Counted from the stretch's first letter, positions 52,770 through 62,092 are shown. The stretch is DNA of 64,000 nt from DASWNP01 sp036399175 (GCA_036399175.1 DASWNP010000064.1:1-64000), one strand, 5' to 3'. Numbers and translations are program-made. The notes: generated by a model not told the origin, from the letters alone.

Positions 52770-53573
52770 TCAGATCACGGTCGTCACGATTTCGCGGATG
52801 CTGCGTTGGAGTTCGCGGTCGTCGGTGATGGGCGAGCAGAGGGCGACTTCGGCGGCGGCGGTGGGGGTGATGCCGCGCGCGATGAGCTGGGCGGCGTAGA
52901 TGAGCAGGCGTGTGGAGACGCCTTCTTCGAGGCCGTGCCCGCGAAGGTTTCTGACCTTCTGTCCGATGAGGACGAGGTCGCGCGCGGTTTGCAGCTCGAT
53001 GCCTCCTTCGCGGGCGACGATTTCGGCTTCCAGCTCGGCGGGCGGATAGTCGAAGTCGAGCGAGACGAAGCGCTGGCGGGTGGACTGCTTGAGGTCTTTG
53101 AGGATGGATTGATAGCCAGGATTGTAGGAGACGACGAGCATGAAATCTTCGGGCGCGTCGAGAATCGTGCCGCGCTTTTCGATGGGGAGGCGACGGCGAT
53201 GGTCGGTCAGTGGATGGATGATGACGACGGTGTCTTTGCGCGCTTCGACCACTTCGTCCAGATAGCAAATCGCGCCGTAACGGACGGCGGTCGTGAGCGG
53301 CCCGTCGTGCCAGATGGTCTCTTCGCCTTCAAGGAGGAAGCGCCCGACGAGGTCTGTCGCCGAGAGGTCTTCGTGGCAGGCGACCGTGATGAGCGGTCGG
53401 TTGAGCCGCCAGGCCATGTGCTCGACGAAGCGCGTCTTGCCGCAGCCCGTAGGCCCCTTCAGCATCACGGGCAGACGCGCCGCGTGAGCCGCCTCAAATA
53501 GCTCTACCTCGCGCGACACAGCCAGATAAAAGGGTTCTTCCGCGACCGTATACTCTTCGATGGCTCGTTCCAT
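52770..53573 (-). CDS. MoxR-type AAA+ ATPase, NorQ/CbbQ-like
   Basis: The 267-residue ATPase has Walker A GPTGCGKT (40-47), HEDLSATDLVGRFLLEGEET, Walker B ICYLDEVVEA and sensor ILDAPEDFMLVVSYNPGYQS. It also has an Arg finger in TRQRFVSLDF. The length and C-terminal RLLIYAAQLIARGITP are typical of the NorQ/CbbQ group, which remodels a client enzyme with its NorD/CbbO partner. The ATG at 53573 sits directly against the W6 word hairpin, without an obvious ribosome-binding site. Its partner lies beyond the three-gene island. Confidence 0.92.
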   Translation of the reverse strand: MERAIEEYTVAEEPFYLAVSREVELFEAAHAARLPVMLKGPTGCGKTRFVEHMAWRLNRPLITVACHEDLSATDLVGRFLLEGEETIWHDGPLTTAVRYGAICYLDEVVEARKDTVVIIHPLTDHRRRLPIEKRGTILDAPEDFMLVVSYNPGYQSILKDLKQSTRQRFVSLDFDYPPAELEAEIVAREGGIELQTARDLVLIGQKVRNLRGHGLEEGVSTRLLIYAAQLIARGITPTAAAEVALCSPITDDRELQRSIREIVTTVI

Positions 53574-53579
53574 AATTCA

Positions 53580-53658
53580 AGTCTGGAGTCTGAAGTCTAA
53601 AGTCTGGAGTTGAAGCCGTAAAAGTTGAGTTGAGACTTCGGACTTCAGTCTCCAGACT
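53580..53658. repeat. Word hairpin, family W6
   Basis: Words GTCTGGAGTCTGAAGTCTAA (53580-53610) and inverse ACTTCAGTCTCCAGACTG (53630-53658). It lies in the upstream region of the NorQ-like gene. Confidence 0.85.
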
Positions 53659-53780
53659 GTTTTCGACGGGCTGACGTTTCCCCTCGTTTGGGGTATCCTT
53701 CAAAGTTGATTGCAAGCAGCTTTAACTGTTTGGTAGAGCATCTTAGCACCTGCCGCGAAGGGGCGGCAAACGGATGAAAA

Positions 53781-53900
53781 ACCGTAAATCGTAAATGGTA
53801 AATCGTGAATAGTGAAAGACAGGTTCTTTCTATTCACCGTTGACCATTCACCATTTACACGCTTCTTCCTATTCACGATTTACGATTGACGATTCACCAG
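53781..53900. repeat. Word hairpin, family W5, with two right arms
   Basis: Left arm CCGTAAATCGTAAATGGTAA. Two successive inverse arms follow (53828-53858 and 53870-53900), suggesting duplication of one arm. It ends two bases before the mnmA ATG. Confidence 0.82.
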
Positions 53901-53902
53901 TT

Positions 53903-55015
53903 ATGAAGATTGCGGTGGCGATGTCGGGCGGCGTGGATTCTTCCGCGGCGGCGGCGATTTTGAAGGCGGCGGGTCACGAGCTTGTCGGCTTCACGATGCA
54001 GCTTTGGAATCAGCGACGCGGGCTCAGCGTGGACGAGCACGGCGAGCCACTGCCGTCGCGCTGCTGCTCTCTGGACGACGTGTACGATGCGCGGCGCGTG
54101 GCCGAAGAACTAGGGTTTCCGTTCTACGTGCTGAACCTGGAGAACGATTTCGAGCGCGACGTGGTGAAGCCTTTCGTGGAGAGTTATCTGGAGGGCGAGA
54201 CGCCGATTCCTTGTGTCGCCTGTAACAGCCGTCTGAAGTTCGCTTCGCTCGACAGGCTGGCGCGCAGTCTTGGCTGCGACAAGGTTGCGACCGGGCACTA
54301 TGCGCGCGTGCGCTTCGACCGGGAGGCGAATCGTTACCGGCTGCTGCGCGGCTCCGACCTGCGCAAAGACCAGTCCTATTTCCTCTGGGAGCTGACGCAG
54401 GAACAGCTCGCGCACGCGATGTTTCCTCTGGGCGAGATGACGAAGACGGAGGTGCGCGAGGCGGCTCGTCGAGAGAGGCTCGCGGTGGCCGAGAAATCCG
54501 AATCGCAGGAAATCTGCTTCGTGCCCGACGGAGATTATTCGGGCTTCATCGACCGTTATCTCGAAGCCGAGGGAATGCAGAAGCGGCGTCCGCAAGGCGG
54601 CGAGATAGTCGATGCAAGCGGGCGCGTGCTCGGCGAGCACGACGGCATTCATCGCTACACGGTCGGGCAGCGACGCGGCATCGGCGTCAGTCATCCGCTG
54701 CCGCTCTACGTCGTGCGGATAGATGCGCGGGAGAACCGCGTCGTCGTCGGCGAAAGCGACGAGCTGCTCTCGTCGGAGCTGACGGCGGCGCGCGTCAACT
54801 GGATAGCCTTCGACGAGCCCGGAGAGACTGTGCGCGCCGAGGTGCGCGTCCGCTATCGCCACGAGGCCGCGCCCGCCCGTCTCACGCCGCTCGGAGAGGG
54901 ACGCGTGCGTGTAGTCTTCGACGAGCCGCAGCGCGCCATTACTCCCGGACAGGCCACCGTTTTTTATCGCGGCGAAGAAGTCCTGGGCGGCGGCTGGATT
55001 GTGCGAAGCACGTGA
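53903..55015 (+). CDS. mnmA: tRNA-specific 2-thiouridylase
   Basis: MnmA thiolates U34 of tRNA-Lys, -Glu and -Gln. The ATG at 53903 gives 370 residues. The PP-loop ATP motif is SGGVDSS (8-14). The catalytic cysteines are Cys107 in CNSRLKF and Cys205 in EICFVPDGDY. HRYTVGQRRGIG and the C-terminal FYRGEEVLGGGWI are typical. No Shine-Dalgarno is visible because a word hairpin abuts the start. Confidence 0.95.
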   Translation: MKIAVAMSGGVDSSAAAAILKAAGHELVGFTMQLWNQRRGLSVDEHGEPLPSRCCSLDDVYDARRVAEELGFPFYVLNLENDFERDVVKPFVESYLEGETPIPCVACNSRLKFASLDRLARSLGCDKVATGHYARVRFDREANRYRLLRGSDLRKDQSYFLWELTQEQLAHAMFPLGEMTKTEVREAARRERLAVAEKSESQEICFVPDGDYSGFIDRYLEAEGMQKRRPQGGEIVDASGRVLGEHDGIHRYTVGQRRGIGVSHPLPLYVVRIDARENRVVVGESDELLSSELTAARVNWIAFDEPGETVRAEVRVRYRHEAAPARLTPLGEGRVRVVFDEPQRAITPGQATVFYRGEEVLGGGWIVRST

Positions 55016-55020
55016 ACTTC

Positions 55021-55115
55021 AGGGAAAAACGGGTAAAAGGGGAAAGGGTAAAGGGAAAAGGAACAGAGCCGATTTGTCTTTTCCCTTTACCCCTTCCCCT
55101 TTCGCCTTTTCCCTC
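55021..55115. repeat. Word hairpin, family W4, plus CCTGTCCAT tandem words
   Basis: Purine arm 55021-55061 and pyrimidine arm 55078-55115. Immediately after it the word CATCCTGTC is repeated (CATCCTGTCCATCCTGTCC) to about 55142. Confidence 0.82.
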
Positions 55116-55285
55116 CCATCCTGTCCATCCTGTCCATCCCTGTTTGAATCTGCTTTCCCGGAGGCTCTAAACCTTTTGGCCTCGCGGCGCGTAAATACAA
55201 GGGCTTCATCTCCCGTCGTTTCGGGAGCGTGGGCGCACAAATCTGAGGCACAAATTTTTGGATTGATTGAGAAGTAAAGAGAGCT

Positions 55286-57097
55286 ATGGTTACGACAAAA
55301 ACGCGTAGAGTTATTTTAATCGTGGGCGGCATCGTGCTGGCGCTGGTCGTGATGAGCGTGCTGCTGGTCGGGCTGCTGGTGATGTCGCTTCGAGAGAGCG
55401 CGCCGGAAGTCAGGGATAACAGCGTGCTCGTCCTGAACGTCTCCGGCTCGCTGCCCGACTACGTCAACGAAGACCCGTTCGCCAGTCGCTTCCTCAACGT
55501 CCCTTCGCAATCTCTGACGAGCCTGCTCGCGCAACTGAGAAAGGCGAAGGCCGACAAACGCATCAAAGCCGTGCTGCTCGACATCGGTTTTGTCGGCGGC
55601 GGGTGGGGAAAGGCAGACGAGATTCGTGAGGCCATCGCCGATTTTCGCGCCTCCGGCAAACCCGTCTACGCCTACATGGAATACGGCGCGAACAAGGAAC
55701 TCTACATCGCCACCGCCGCCGAGCGCGTATACGTCGCGCCTATCGGCGACCTCTTCATCAACGGCTTCGCCGCCGACGTGATGTTCTTTCGCGGCTCGCT
55801 CGACAAGCTCGGCATCTATCCGGACTTTTACCAGATAGGCAAGTACAAGAACGCGCCCGACCAGTTCACGCGCAAAGAGATGAGCGAGCCGCACCGCGAA
55901 GTGATGAACTCGCTTCTCGACGACCTCTTCAACCGCTACGTCGAGACAATCGCACGCGACCGCCGCAAGTCGCCCGAAGAGGTGCGAGCCCTCATCGACA
56001 ACGCGCCTCTCCATGCGCAGGAGGCCGTCAGCGCAGGGCTCATCGACGACGCGAAGTATCGTGAAGAGGTCGAAGATGAGATAAAGAAGCGTCTCGGCTA
56101 CAAGGGCGACGAAAAGCTTCGCCTGACGCGAGCCTCCGAGTATCGACGCGTCACCTTCGACTCGCTCGGCATCGACCAGAGCGAGCGCGTCGCCGTCGTC
56201 TACGCCTCCGGGGCAATCGGCTCGGGCAAGTCCGACGACGGCTCTTTCGGCGGCGAACAGTCGGTCGGCTCCGACACGGTCGTCAAAGCCATCAATGATG
56301 CGCGCGACGACAAGTTGATAAAAGCCATCGTGATTCGCGTCGATAGTCCGGGCGGGTCAATCTATCCTTCGGATTTGATTTGGAACGCGGTGGAGTCGGC
56401 GAAGAAGAAGAAGCCGGTCGTCGTCTCGATGGGCGACATGGGGGCTTCGGGCGGCTACTACATCTCGATGGGCGCTAACCGCATCCTCGCGGAGCCTTCC
56501 ACCTTCACGGGCTCAATCGGCGTCTTCGCGGGCAAGCCCGTGATGCGGGGCTTCTACGATTGGATTGGCGTCTCGAACGAATACGTGATGCGCGGCAAGA
56601 ACGCCGGCATGTTCCGCGAGAGCGAGCCCTTCACGCCCGAAGAGCGCGCCAAGTTCGAAGCCACCATCAAGAGCTTCTACTACGACGACTTCATCCCCAA
56701 AGTCGCGCGCGGCAGAAACCGCGACGTCGAATACATCGACTCCATCGCGCAGGGTCGCGTCTGGACGGGCGCGCAGGCCAAAGAGAAAGGGCTCGTCGAT
56801 GAACTCGGCGGCCTTGAGCGTGCCATCGAAGTCGCCAAAGAACTCGCCAAGATTCCGCGCGAAAAGGGCGTCCGACGCATCGTCTATCCCACGCCGCGCA
56901 CCTTCTTCGAGCAGTTCCTCGGCGTCGATTCGGACGACAAAGACGACGCCAGCCTCAAAGCTCGCCAGCAGCAACAGGCAATCCTGAACGCCATGCCCGA
57001 AGAGATGCGCCGCGCCTTCCGCCACGCACACATCTTCTCCCAGATGAAACGCGGCGAAATCATGGCGATGCTGCCCTACGATTTGCAAATCAAGTGA
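55286..57097 (+). CDS. sppA: Signal peptide peptidase SppA, 67-kDa type
   Basis: A membrane-anchored serine protease that degrades cleaved signal peptides. One N-terminal TM segment (VILIVGGIVLALVVMSVLLV) is followed by two tandem SppA halves. The Ser-Lys dyad is Lys188 in GKYKNAPDQF and Ser388 in GDMGASGGYYI. The 603-residue length matches the long E. coli-type enzyme. The stop TGA is the start of a W2 hairpin arm. Confidence 0.93.
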   Translation: MVTTKTRRVILIVGGIVLALVVMSVLLVGLLVMSLRESAPEVRDNSVLVLNVSGSLPDYVNEDPFASRFLNVPSQSLTSLLAQLRKAKADKRIKAVLLDIGFVGGGWGKADEIREAIADFRASGKPVYAYMEYGANKELYIATAAERVYVAPIGDLFINGFAADVMFFRGSLDKLGIYPDFYQIGKYKNAPDQFTRKEMSEPHREVMNSLLDDLFNRYVETIARDRRKSPEEVRALIDNAPLHAQEAVSAGLIDDAKYREEVEDEIKKRLGYKGDEKLRLTRASEYRRVTFDSLGIDQSERVAVVYASGAIGSGKSDDGSFGGEQSVGSDTVVKAINDARDDKLIKAIVIRVDSPGGSIYPSDLIWNAVESAKKKKPVVVSMGDMGASGGYYISMGANRILAEPSTFTGSIGVFAGKPVMRGFYDWIGVSNEYVMRGKNAGMFRESEPFTPEERAKFEATIKSFYYDDFIPKVARGRNRDVEYIDSIAQGRVWTGAQAKEKGLVDELGGLERAIEVAKELAKIPREKGVRRIVYPTPRTFFEQFLGVDSDDKDDASLKARQQQQAILNAMPEEMRRAFRHAHIFSQMKRGEIMAMLPYDLQIK

Positions 57098-57235
57098 GCA
57101 GTGACGGTAAGCAGTGACGGTAAGCAGTAAGCAGTAAGCAGTGAGCAGAAAAAGCGGCAAGCTACATTTGAGAAGCTTGCCGCTTTCCTGTTTCCTGTTT
57201 TTACTGCTCACTGCTTACCGCTTACTGCTCACTGA
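57094..57235. repeat. Word hairpin, family W2, longest copy
   Basis: The left arm 57094-57148 has several GCAGTAAGCAGT words, the right arm 57200-57235 the inverse. Between them a separate stem AAGCGGCAAGCT / AGCTTGCCGCTT forms an inner hairpin. Both neighbouring genes end inside it. Confidence 0.88.
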
Positions 57236-58511
57236 TTCTTTCCATCCCGCCCATGTAGGGGCGAAGGGCTTCGGGGATGATGATGGAGCCGTCGGGCTGC
57301 TGGTAGTTTTCGAGAATCGCAACCCATGTGCGACCGACGGCGAGACCCGAGCCGTTGAGCGTGTGGACGTATTCGGGCTTCGAGCCGCCCGCGCGCCGGA
57401 AGCGAATCTGCGCGCGGCGTGCCTGGAAGGCTTCGTAATTGGAGCAGGAGGAAATCTCGCGGAAGGTGTTCTGCGAGGGCAGCCAAACCTCGATGTCGTA
57501 GGTCTTGGCCGAGCCGAAACCGATGTCGCCGGTCGAGAGCGTGACGACGCGATAATGCAGGTTGAGCCTGCGCAGAATCTCTTCGGCGTTGCGCGTTAAG
57601 GATTCCAGCTCGGCGTAGGAATTTTCCGGAAGCGACAGTTTCACCAGCTCCACTTTGTCGAACTGGTGCTGACGAATGATGCCGCGCGTGTCGCGCCCGT
57701 AGCTTCCGGCCTCGGAGCGAAAGCAGGGCGTGTATGCGGCGAACTTCAACGGAAGCTGCGACGCATCGAGTATCTCTTCGCGGTAAATGTTCGTGACGGG
57801 CACTTCCGCCGTCGGGCTCAAGTATAGGCCGCGCTCGTCGGTGAGCTTGAAGAGGTCGCCCTCGAATTTTGGAAGCTGCGCCGTGCCGAAGAGCGAGCCC
57901 GCGTTGATGATGAAGGGCGGCAGCGTCTCCGTGTAGCCGTGCTCGTTTGTGTGGATGTCGAGCATGAAGCTGATGAGCGCGCGCTCCAGCCGCGCACCCG
58001 CGCCCATCAGAATTGCGAAGCGAGAGGTGGCGATTTTGGTCGCGCGCTCAAGGTCGAGGATGCCGAGCGACGTTCCCAAATCGACGTGATCCTGCGGCTC
58101 GAAATCAAATTCCGGCTTCGCGCCCCAACGCCTCACCTCGACGTTATCCTCTTCGCTCGCGCCGACGGGAACGCTCTCATGCGCGACGTTCGGAATCGTC
58201 GAGAGCGTCTCACGCATGCGCGACTCGGCCTCGTCGCGCTGCCGGTCAAGCTCGGAGATGCGCTCCTTCAACCCGTTGACCTCGGCGCGGCGCGCGTCGG
58301 CCTCTTCGCGTCGGCCTTCCTTCATCAACGCGCCGATTTCGCGGCTCGCAGAGTTGCGCTCGGCGTTGAGCCGGTCGGATTCGGCGATGACTCGCCGACG
58401 CTCCGCGTCCATCTCTGCGAAGTCGTCGAGCGCGCTGGTCGGAAAGCCGCGCGCTTCGAGCGCCGCGCGCACGCGTTCCAGATTTTCCCGAACGAAGTTA
58501 AGGTCGAGCAT
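57222..58511 (-). CDS. serS: Seryl-tRNA synthetase
   Basis: A class II synthetase that charges tRNA-Ser; a tRNA-Ser gene is also in this window. The ATG at 58511 (MLDLNFVREN) gives 429 residues. The N-terminal helical arm (about 30-100) is the tRNA-binding coiled coil. Motif 2 is TPCFRSEAGSYGRDTRGIIR and motif 3 is SGLAVGRTWVAILENYQQPD. The last residues, SEQ, and the stop come from a W2 word-hairpin arm. Confidence 0.95.
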   Translation of the reverse strand: MLDLNFVRENLERVRAALEARGFPTSALDDFAEMDAERRRVIAESDRLNAERNSASREIGALMKEGRREEADARRAEVNGLKERISELDRQRDEAESRMRETLSTIPNVAHESVPVGASEEDNVEVRRWGAKPEFDFEPQDHVDLGTSLGILDLERATKIATSRFAILMGAGARLERALISFMLDIHTNEHGYTETLPPFIINAGSLFGTAQLPKFEGDLFKLTDERGLYLSPTAEVPVTNIYREEILDASQLPLKFAAYTPCFRSEAGSYGRDTRGIIRQHQFDKVELVKLSLPENSYAELESLTRNAEEILRRLNLHYRVVTLSTGDIGFGSAKTYDIEVWLPSQNTFREISSCSNYEAFQARRAQIRFRRAGGSKPEYVHTLNGSGLAVGRTWVAILENYQQPDGSIIIPEALRPYMGGMERISEQ

Positions 58512-58731
58512 TTGCCGCAGCCCTTCTACGTGTGGTATGAAATTACATCTTTCGCCAGTCTGGTAAACGAAAAACGTCAAGCTAGCCGACGCCCGCGCGG
58601 GCTGTCAAGCAGGCCGACTCTGAAGACGCTCGTCGGAGCTTCGTCTTCAAACTCCGGCGACGTTTCGAGCCGACGTGTGAGACGACGCGCGCAGCGATTG
58701 AAATTCGACGAGGGGGACAAGGATTCCGAGT

Positions 58732-59601
58732 ATGCCACAGAAGATACGCAAGGCGGTCTTTCCCGCCGCAGGCTTAGGCACGCGCTTTCTGCCCGCGACG
58801 AAAGCCTCGCCGAAGGAGATGCTGCCGCTCGTCGATAAGCCGCTCATCCAGTACGTCGTCGAAGAGGCGGTCGCTTCCGGCATCGAATCCGTCATCATCG
58901 TCACCGGGCGCGGCAAGAGCGCCATCGAAGACCACTTCGACATCTCCTTCGAGCTTGAACACCTTCTGCGCGAGCGCGGCAAAGACCGACTGCTCGAAGA
59001 AACGCGCGGCGTCTCGGAGCTTGCACGCATCAGCTACGTACGACAGAAGGAAGCTCTCGGTTTGGGGCATGCCGTCCTGCAAGCGCGCGACCTCGTCGGC
59101 GACGAGCCCTTCGCCGTCATGCTCGCCGACGACATCGTCGATGCTGAGACGCCCGCGCTCAAGCAGATGCTCCGCGTCTACGAAGAGTTCGACGCGCCCG
59201 TCCTCGGCACGATGCAGGTCGAAGGCGAAGCCATCTCGCGCTTCGGCGTGATAGATGCCGAAGAGATTTCCGGCGGCGTCTACAAAATCAGAGACATGGT
59301 CGAGAAGCCGCCCTTCGCCGAAGCGCCCTCCGACCTCGCCATCATCGGTCGTTACATCCTGACGCCCGACATCTTCGACGAAATCGAGCAGACGGGGCGC
59401 GGCACCGGCGGCGAAATCCAAATCACCGACGCCATGCGCTCGCTCTTAAAGAAGCGCCCCTTCTACGCCGTCCGCTTCGACGGCACGCGACACGACGCCG
59501 GAGACAAGCTCGGCTTCCTCATCGCCACCGTCGAGTTCGCCCTCAAACGCCCCGACCTCGCGCCGCAGTTCAAGGAGTATCTGCGTTCGTTAAAATTGTG
59601 A
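58732..59601 (+). CDS. galU: UTP-glucose-1-phosphate uridylyltransferase
   Basis: GalU makes UDP-glucose for envelope polysaccharides and trehalose or glycogen pathways. The nucleotide-binding motif AVFPAAGLGTRFLPATKASP and KEMLPLVDKPLIQYVVEEA open the protein. The metal-binding VMLADDIVD and the C-terminal FDGTRHDAGDKLGFL are diagnostic. The length is 289 residues. It diverges from serS. Confidence 0.95.
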   Translation: MPQKIRKAVFPAAGLGTRFLPATKASPKEMLPLVDKPLIQYVVEEAVASGIESVIIVTGRGKSAIEDHFDISFELEHLLRERGKDRLLEETRGVSELARISYVRQKEALGLGHAVLQARDLVGDEPFAVMLADDIVDAETPALKQMLRVYEEFDAPVLGTMQVEGEAISRFGVIDAEEISGGVYKIRDMVEKPPFAEAPSDLAIIGRYILTPDIFDEIEQTGRGTGGEIQITDAMRSLLKKRPFYAVRFDGTRHDAGDKLGFLIATVEFALKRPDLAPQFKEYLRSLKL

Positions 59602-59610
59602 AGAAGCAAG

Positions 59611-59697
59611 AAGCACTCAGCTTTCAGCTATCAGCAATCAGCCAAACCAAATCAGATTTCGGCTGACTGCTGAAAGCTGACTGCTGATTGCTCATCA
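59611..59697. repeat. Word hairpin, family W1
   Basis: Arms 59611-59643 (CACTCAGCTTTCAGCTATC) and 59661-59697 surround CCAAACCAAATCAGATTTC. The fabG Shine-Dalgarno AGGAGG overlaps its right edge. Confidence 0.85.
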
Positions 59698-59709
59698 GGA
59701 GGAAAACTT

Positions 59710-60468
59710 TTGAGCGACAGGGATGAATTTGCAGGGCGTGTGGCGATTGTGACGGGCGCGACGCGCGGCATCGGGCGTGCGATTGCGTTGGAGTTGGCGC
59801 GTCGCGGTGCTTCCGTCGCGTTCAATTATGCGAAGAGCGCGGAGGCCGCCGAGACTTTGACGGCGGAGATGGAGGGCCTGGGCGTCAAGGTCTTCTCGGC
59901 GCAGTGCGACGTGGCTCAGACCGAAAGCGCCGCCGAGATGGTCAAGCAGGTCAAAGACGCCTTCGGGCGCATCGACTACCTCGTCAACAACGCTGGCATC
60001 AACCGCGACAACCTCATCCTGCGAATGAAAGAGGATGACTGGGACGCCGTCCTCGACACGAATCTGAAGGGCGCCTGGAATTTCTCGCGCGCCGCCTTGC
60101 GCCACATGCTGCGGCAGGAGACGGGCGGCTCGATTCTCAACATCTCTTCGATTAGCGGCGTAGTCGGCATGGCCGGACAGTCGAACTACTCCGCGTCGAA
60201 AGCCGGGATGATTGGTCTTACGAAAGCCCTCGCAAGGGAAGTGGCGAGCCGCAACGTCACCGTCAACGTGCTCGCGCTCGGACTCGTCACGACCGATATG
60301 TCAGGCGCGCTCGACGAAGGCTACCGGGAAAAACTGCTCGAACAGATTCCCCTCAAGCGTTTCGCCGAGCCCGACGAAATCGCCCGCATCGTCTGCTTCC
60401 TTCTCTCCGACTCCGCGCGCTACATCACAGGCCAGGTCATACAGGCCGACGGCGGCATGGCGATGTAG
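59710..60468 (+). CDS. fabG: 3-oxoacyl-[acyl-carrier-protein] reductase family SDR
   Basis: A 252-residue short-chain dehydrogenase with the cofactor motif GATRGIGRAIAL, NNAGINRDN, the catalytic serines in SSISG and YSASK (Tyr160, Lys164), and the FabG-like closing FLLSDSARYITGQVIQADGG. It reduces 3-oxoacyl-ACP in fatty-acid synthesis, although secondary SDR roles cannot be excluded without neighbours. The start is TTG at 59710, after a strong AGGAGG. Confidence 0.9.
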   Translation: MSDRDEFAGRVAIVTGATRGIGRAIALELARRGASVAFNYAKSAEAAETLTAEMEGLGVKVFSAQCDVAQTESAAEMVKQVKDAFGRIDYLVNNAGINRDNLILRMKEDDWDAVLDTNLKGAWNFSRAALRHMLRQETGGSILNISSISGVVGMAGQSNYSASKAGMIGLTKALAREVASRNVTVNVLALGLVTTDMSGALDEGYREKLLEQIPLKRFAEPDEIARIVCFLLSDSARYITGQVIQADGGMAM

Positions 60469-61011
60469 CTGCCGCTGGCGTCTTTCCCTTCGCCTCATGT
60501 TTATAAGCTCGATGCGACTCTACAGTGAGAAAGAGAGTGCGCAAAAAGAGAACGGCCGGAAAGAAAGGAGCCCCGTTCATTCTAGGGGTAGAACAAACGG
60601 GGCGGAACTTTTGGGAAGGCTCGGAGATTCAGGGTGGCGTTGGCAATGAGCTGGAGATAGTCACCTACGGGCTATCCGGTGTTTACAGGCGGTCGTTGGG
60701 ATGGGCGAGAAAAAATAGCTTAGTCAATTCACAACCCTCTCCGAAGTCTCGAAATTAAATTAAATCGACTTCTGCCCGGAAGGCCGTTAGTAAATCCTCA
60801 AGCCGTCTGCCTGTTTCAATCAACAGCGAAGCACGTTTTCCGTATAAAATTTCAATTGCTTCGTAACGTGTGTGAAATTACACCGAATCATTGTGAGTTG
60901 TCAAGCACAATTTACAAATTTTCTCCACAAATTTGTAACAAGCTGCAAAAAACCTTGCAAGTCGTTGAAATTAAAGCTCTAAACTGGGCAAGGTTTTTTT
61001 CGGGAAGAGGG
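60469..61011. other. AT-rich intergenic region with nested palindromes
   Basis: About 540 bases with no convincing gene. The last 240 are strongly AT-rich. TTACAAATTT (60912-60921) and its inverse AAATTTGTAA (60929-60938) form a palindrome. AAAAAACCTTGC (60947-60958) and GCAAGGTTTTTT (60988-60999) form a terminator-like stem beside the end of the acyltransferase gene. Confidence 0.55.
60947..60999. terminator. Terminator-like inverted repeat
   Basis: A 12-bp perfect stem with A-run and T-run ends and a 29-base loop, 12 bases beyond the stop of the acyltransferase gene on the minus strand. Confidence 0.55.
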
Positions 61012-61986
61012 CTAAAAGGCGTTTTCGTTCGTGGTTTGTGACGAAATTTGTGCAACGGGCTGTTTGGAATAGAGGTCTGGCTCGCCCTCTGGGCGGGTTT
61101 TCCAGCGTTTGTGAATCCAGAGCCACTGGTCTGGATAGGCGCGCACCTGCTGCTCGATGGCGGCGGTGAAACGCGCTGTGTTTATCTCGACGTCGCGCTG
61201 GTGGTCGCCGGTGCGGACGAGTTCGAGGATAGGGCTGCCGCGAAAGACGAATTTGCCGCGCTTTTCGTCCCAGGGCGCGACGACGGGGATGACCGAGGCA
61301 TCGGTGCGCAGGGCGAGGACTGCTGCGCCGCCCGTCGTGCATGCCATACGACCGAAGAAGGGAACGAAGACGCCTTCGTGCGGATGCGTGTTGAGGTCGG
61401 CGAGGATGCCGAGGATGCCGCCGCCGCGCAGAAGCTTCATGGCCGCGCGCGCGGCCGATTTTTTGTCTATCGGTTGATTGCCGAAGCGCGTGCGCGTCTG
61501 CTCAATCATCTCTTCGACGCGCGGGTTGTCGAGCGGGCGCATCATAAAACTGATGGGCTCGTAGAGCGCCGAGTGCGCGAAGCTGAGAATCTCCCACGCG
61601 CCCAGATGCGCGGTCAGAAAGATGATGCCGCGGCCGCGCCGCTTCGCTTCCCAGAGAATCTCTATGCCGTCGTATTCGACCAGTTCGCGGATGGAGTCGG
61701 GCGTTTCGCGCGGGAAGTGGCTGAAGATGCCGAGCTGCCGACCCAGGCTGACGAACGAGCTGCGAAGAATCCGACGACGCTCGCCCTCTTCCATCTCTGG
61801 AAAGGCCAGCTCAAGATTTCGCATCCCCGTCCGACGCAGGCCGCCTGCGAGCGCATAGGCGAGATGACCGAGGCCGCGTCCGGCGGCGACGGCTGCGGGG
61901 CGCGGCAGCGCGCCCAAAGTCGAGAGCAGCCCGCGCGTCAAAGCGTACTCCACATTCGTCTGCAAGCTTCCGCGTTTCTTAGCCAT
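61012..61986 (-). CDS. LpxL/HtrB-type lipid A acyltransferase
   Basis: From the ATG at 61986 (MAKKRGSLQT) the protein has 324 residues. It has an N-terminal membrane-anchoring region, the catalytic HxxxxE motif in TAHLGAWE, then PLDNPRVEEMIEQTR, and IPVVAPWDEKRGKF. These enzymes add a secondary acyl chain to the lipid A precursor at the inner membrane. The gene supports an outer membrane with lipid A-like glycolipid. Confidence 0.88.
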   Translation of the reverse strand: MAKKRGSLQTNVEYALTRGLLSTLGALPRPAAVAAGRGLGHLAYALAGGLRRTGMRNLELAFPEMEEGERRRILRSSFVSLGRQLGIFSHFPRETPDSIRELVEYDGIEILWEAKRRGRGIIFLTAHLGAWEILSFAHSALYEPISFMMRPLDNPRVEEMIEQTRTRFGNQPIDKKSAARAAMKLLRGGGILGILADLNTHPHEGVFVPFFGRMACTTGGAAVLALRTDASVIPVVAPWDEKRGKFVFRGSPILELVRTGDHQRDVEINTARFTAAIEQQVRAYPDQWLWIHKRWKTRPEGEPDLYSKQPVAQISSQTTNENAF

Positions 61987-62092
61987 CTTTATCTCGATAA
62001 ACTCTCCCCGACAGAAACGACAGTGTATCCCGCCCTTTCCCGGCTTGGCAAACCAGCACTTTTGCATCGACCTCAAGCCAAATGCTATACAT

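Noticed and set aside
60525..60758. 77-residue rightward gene after fabG
   Set aside because: No ribosome-binding site, unusual composition, and no recognisable domain.
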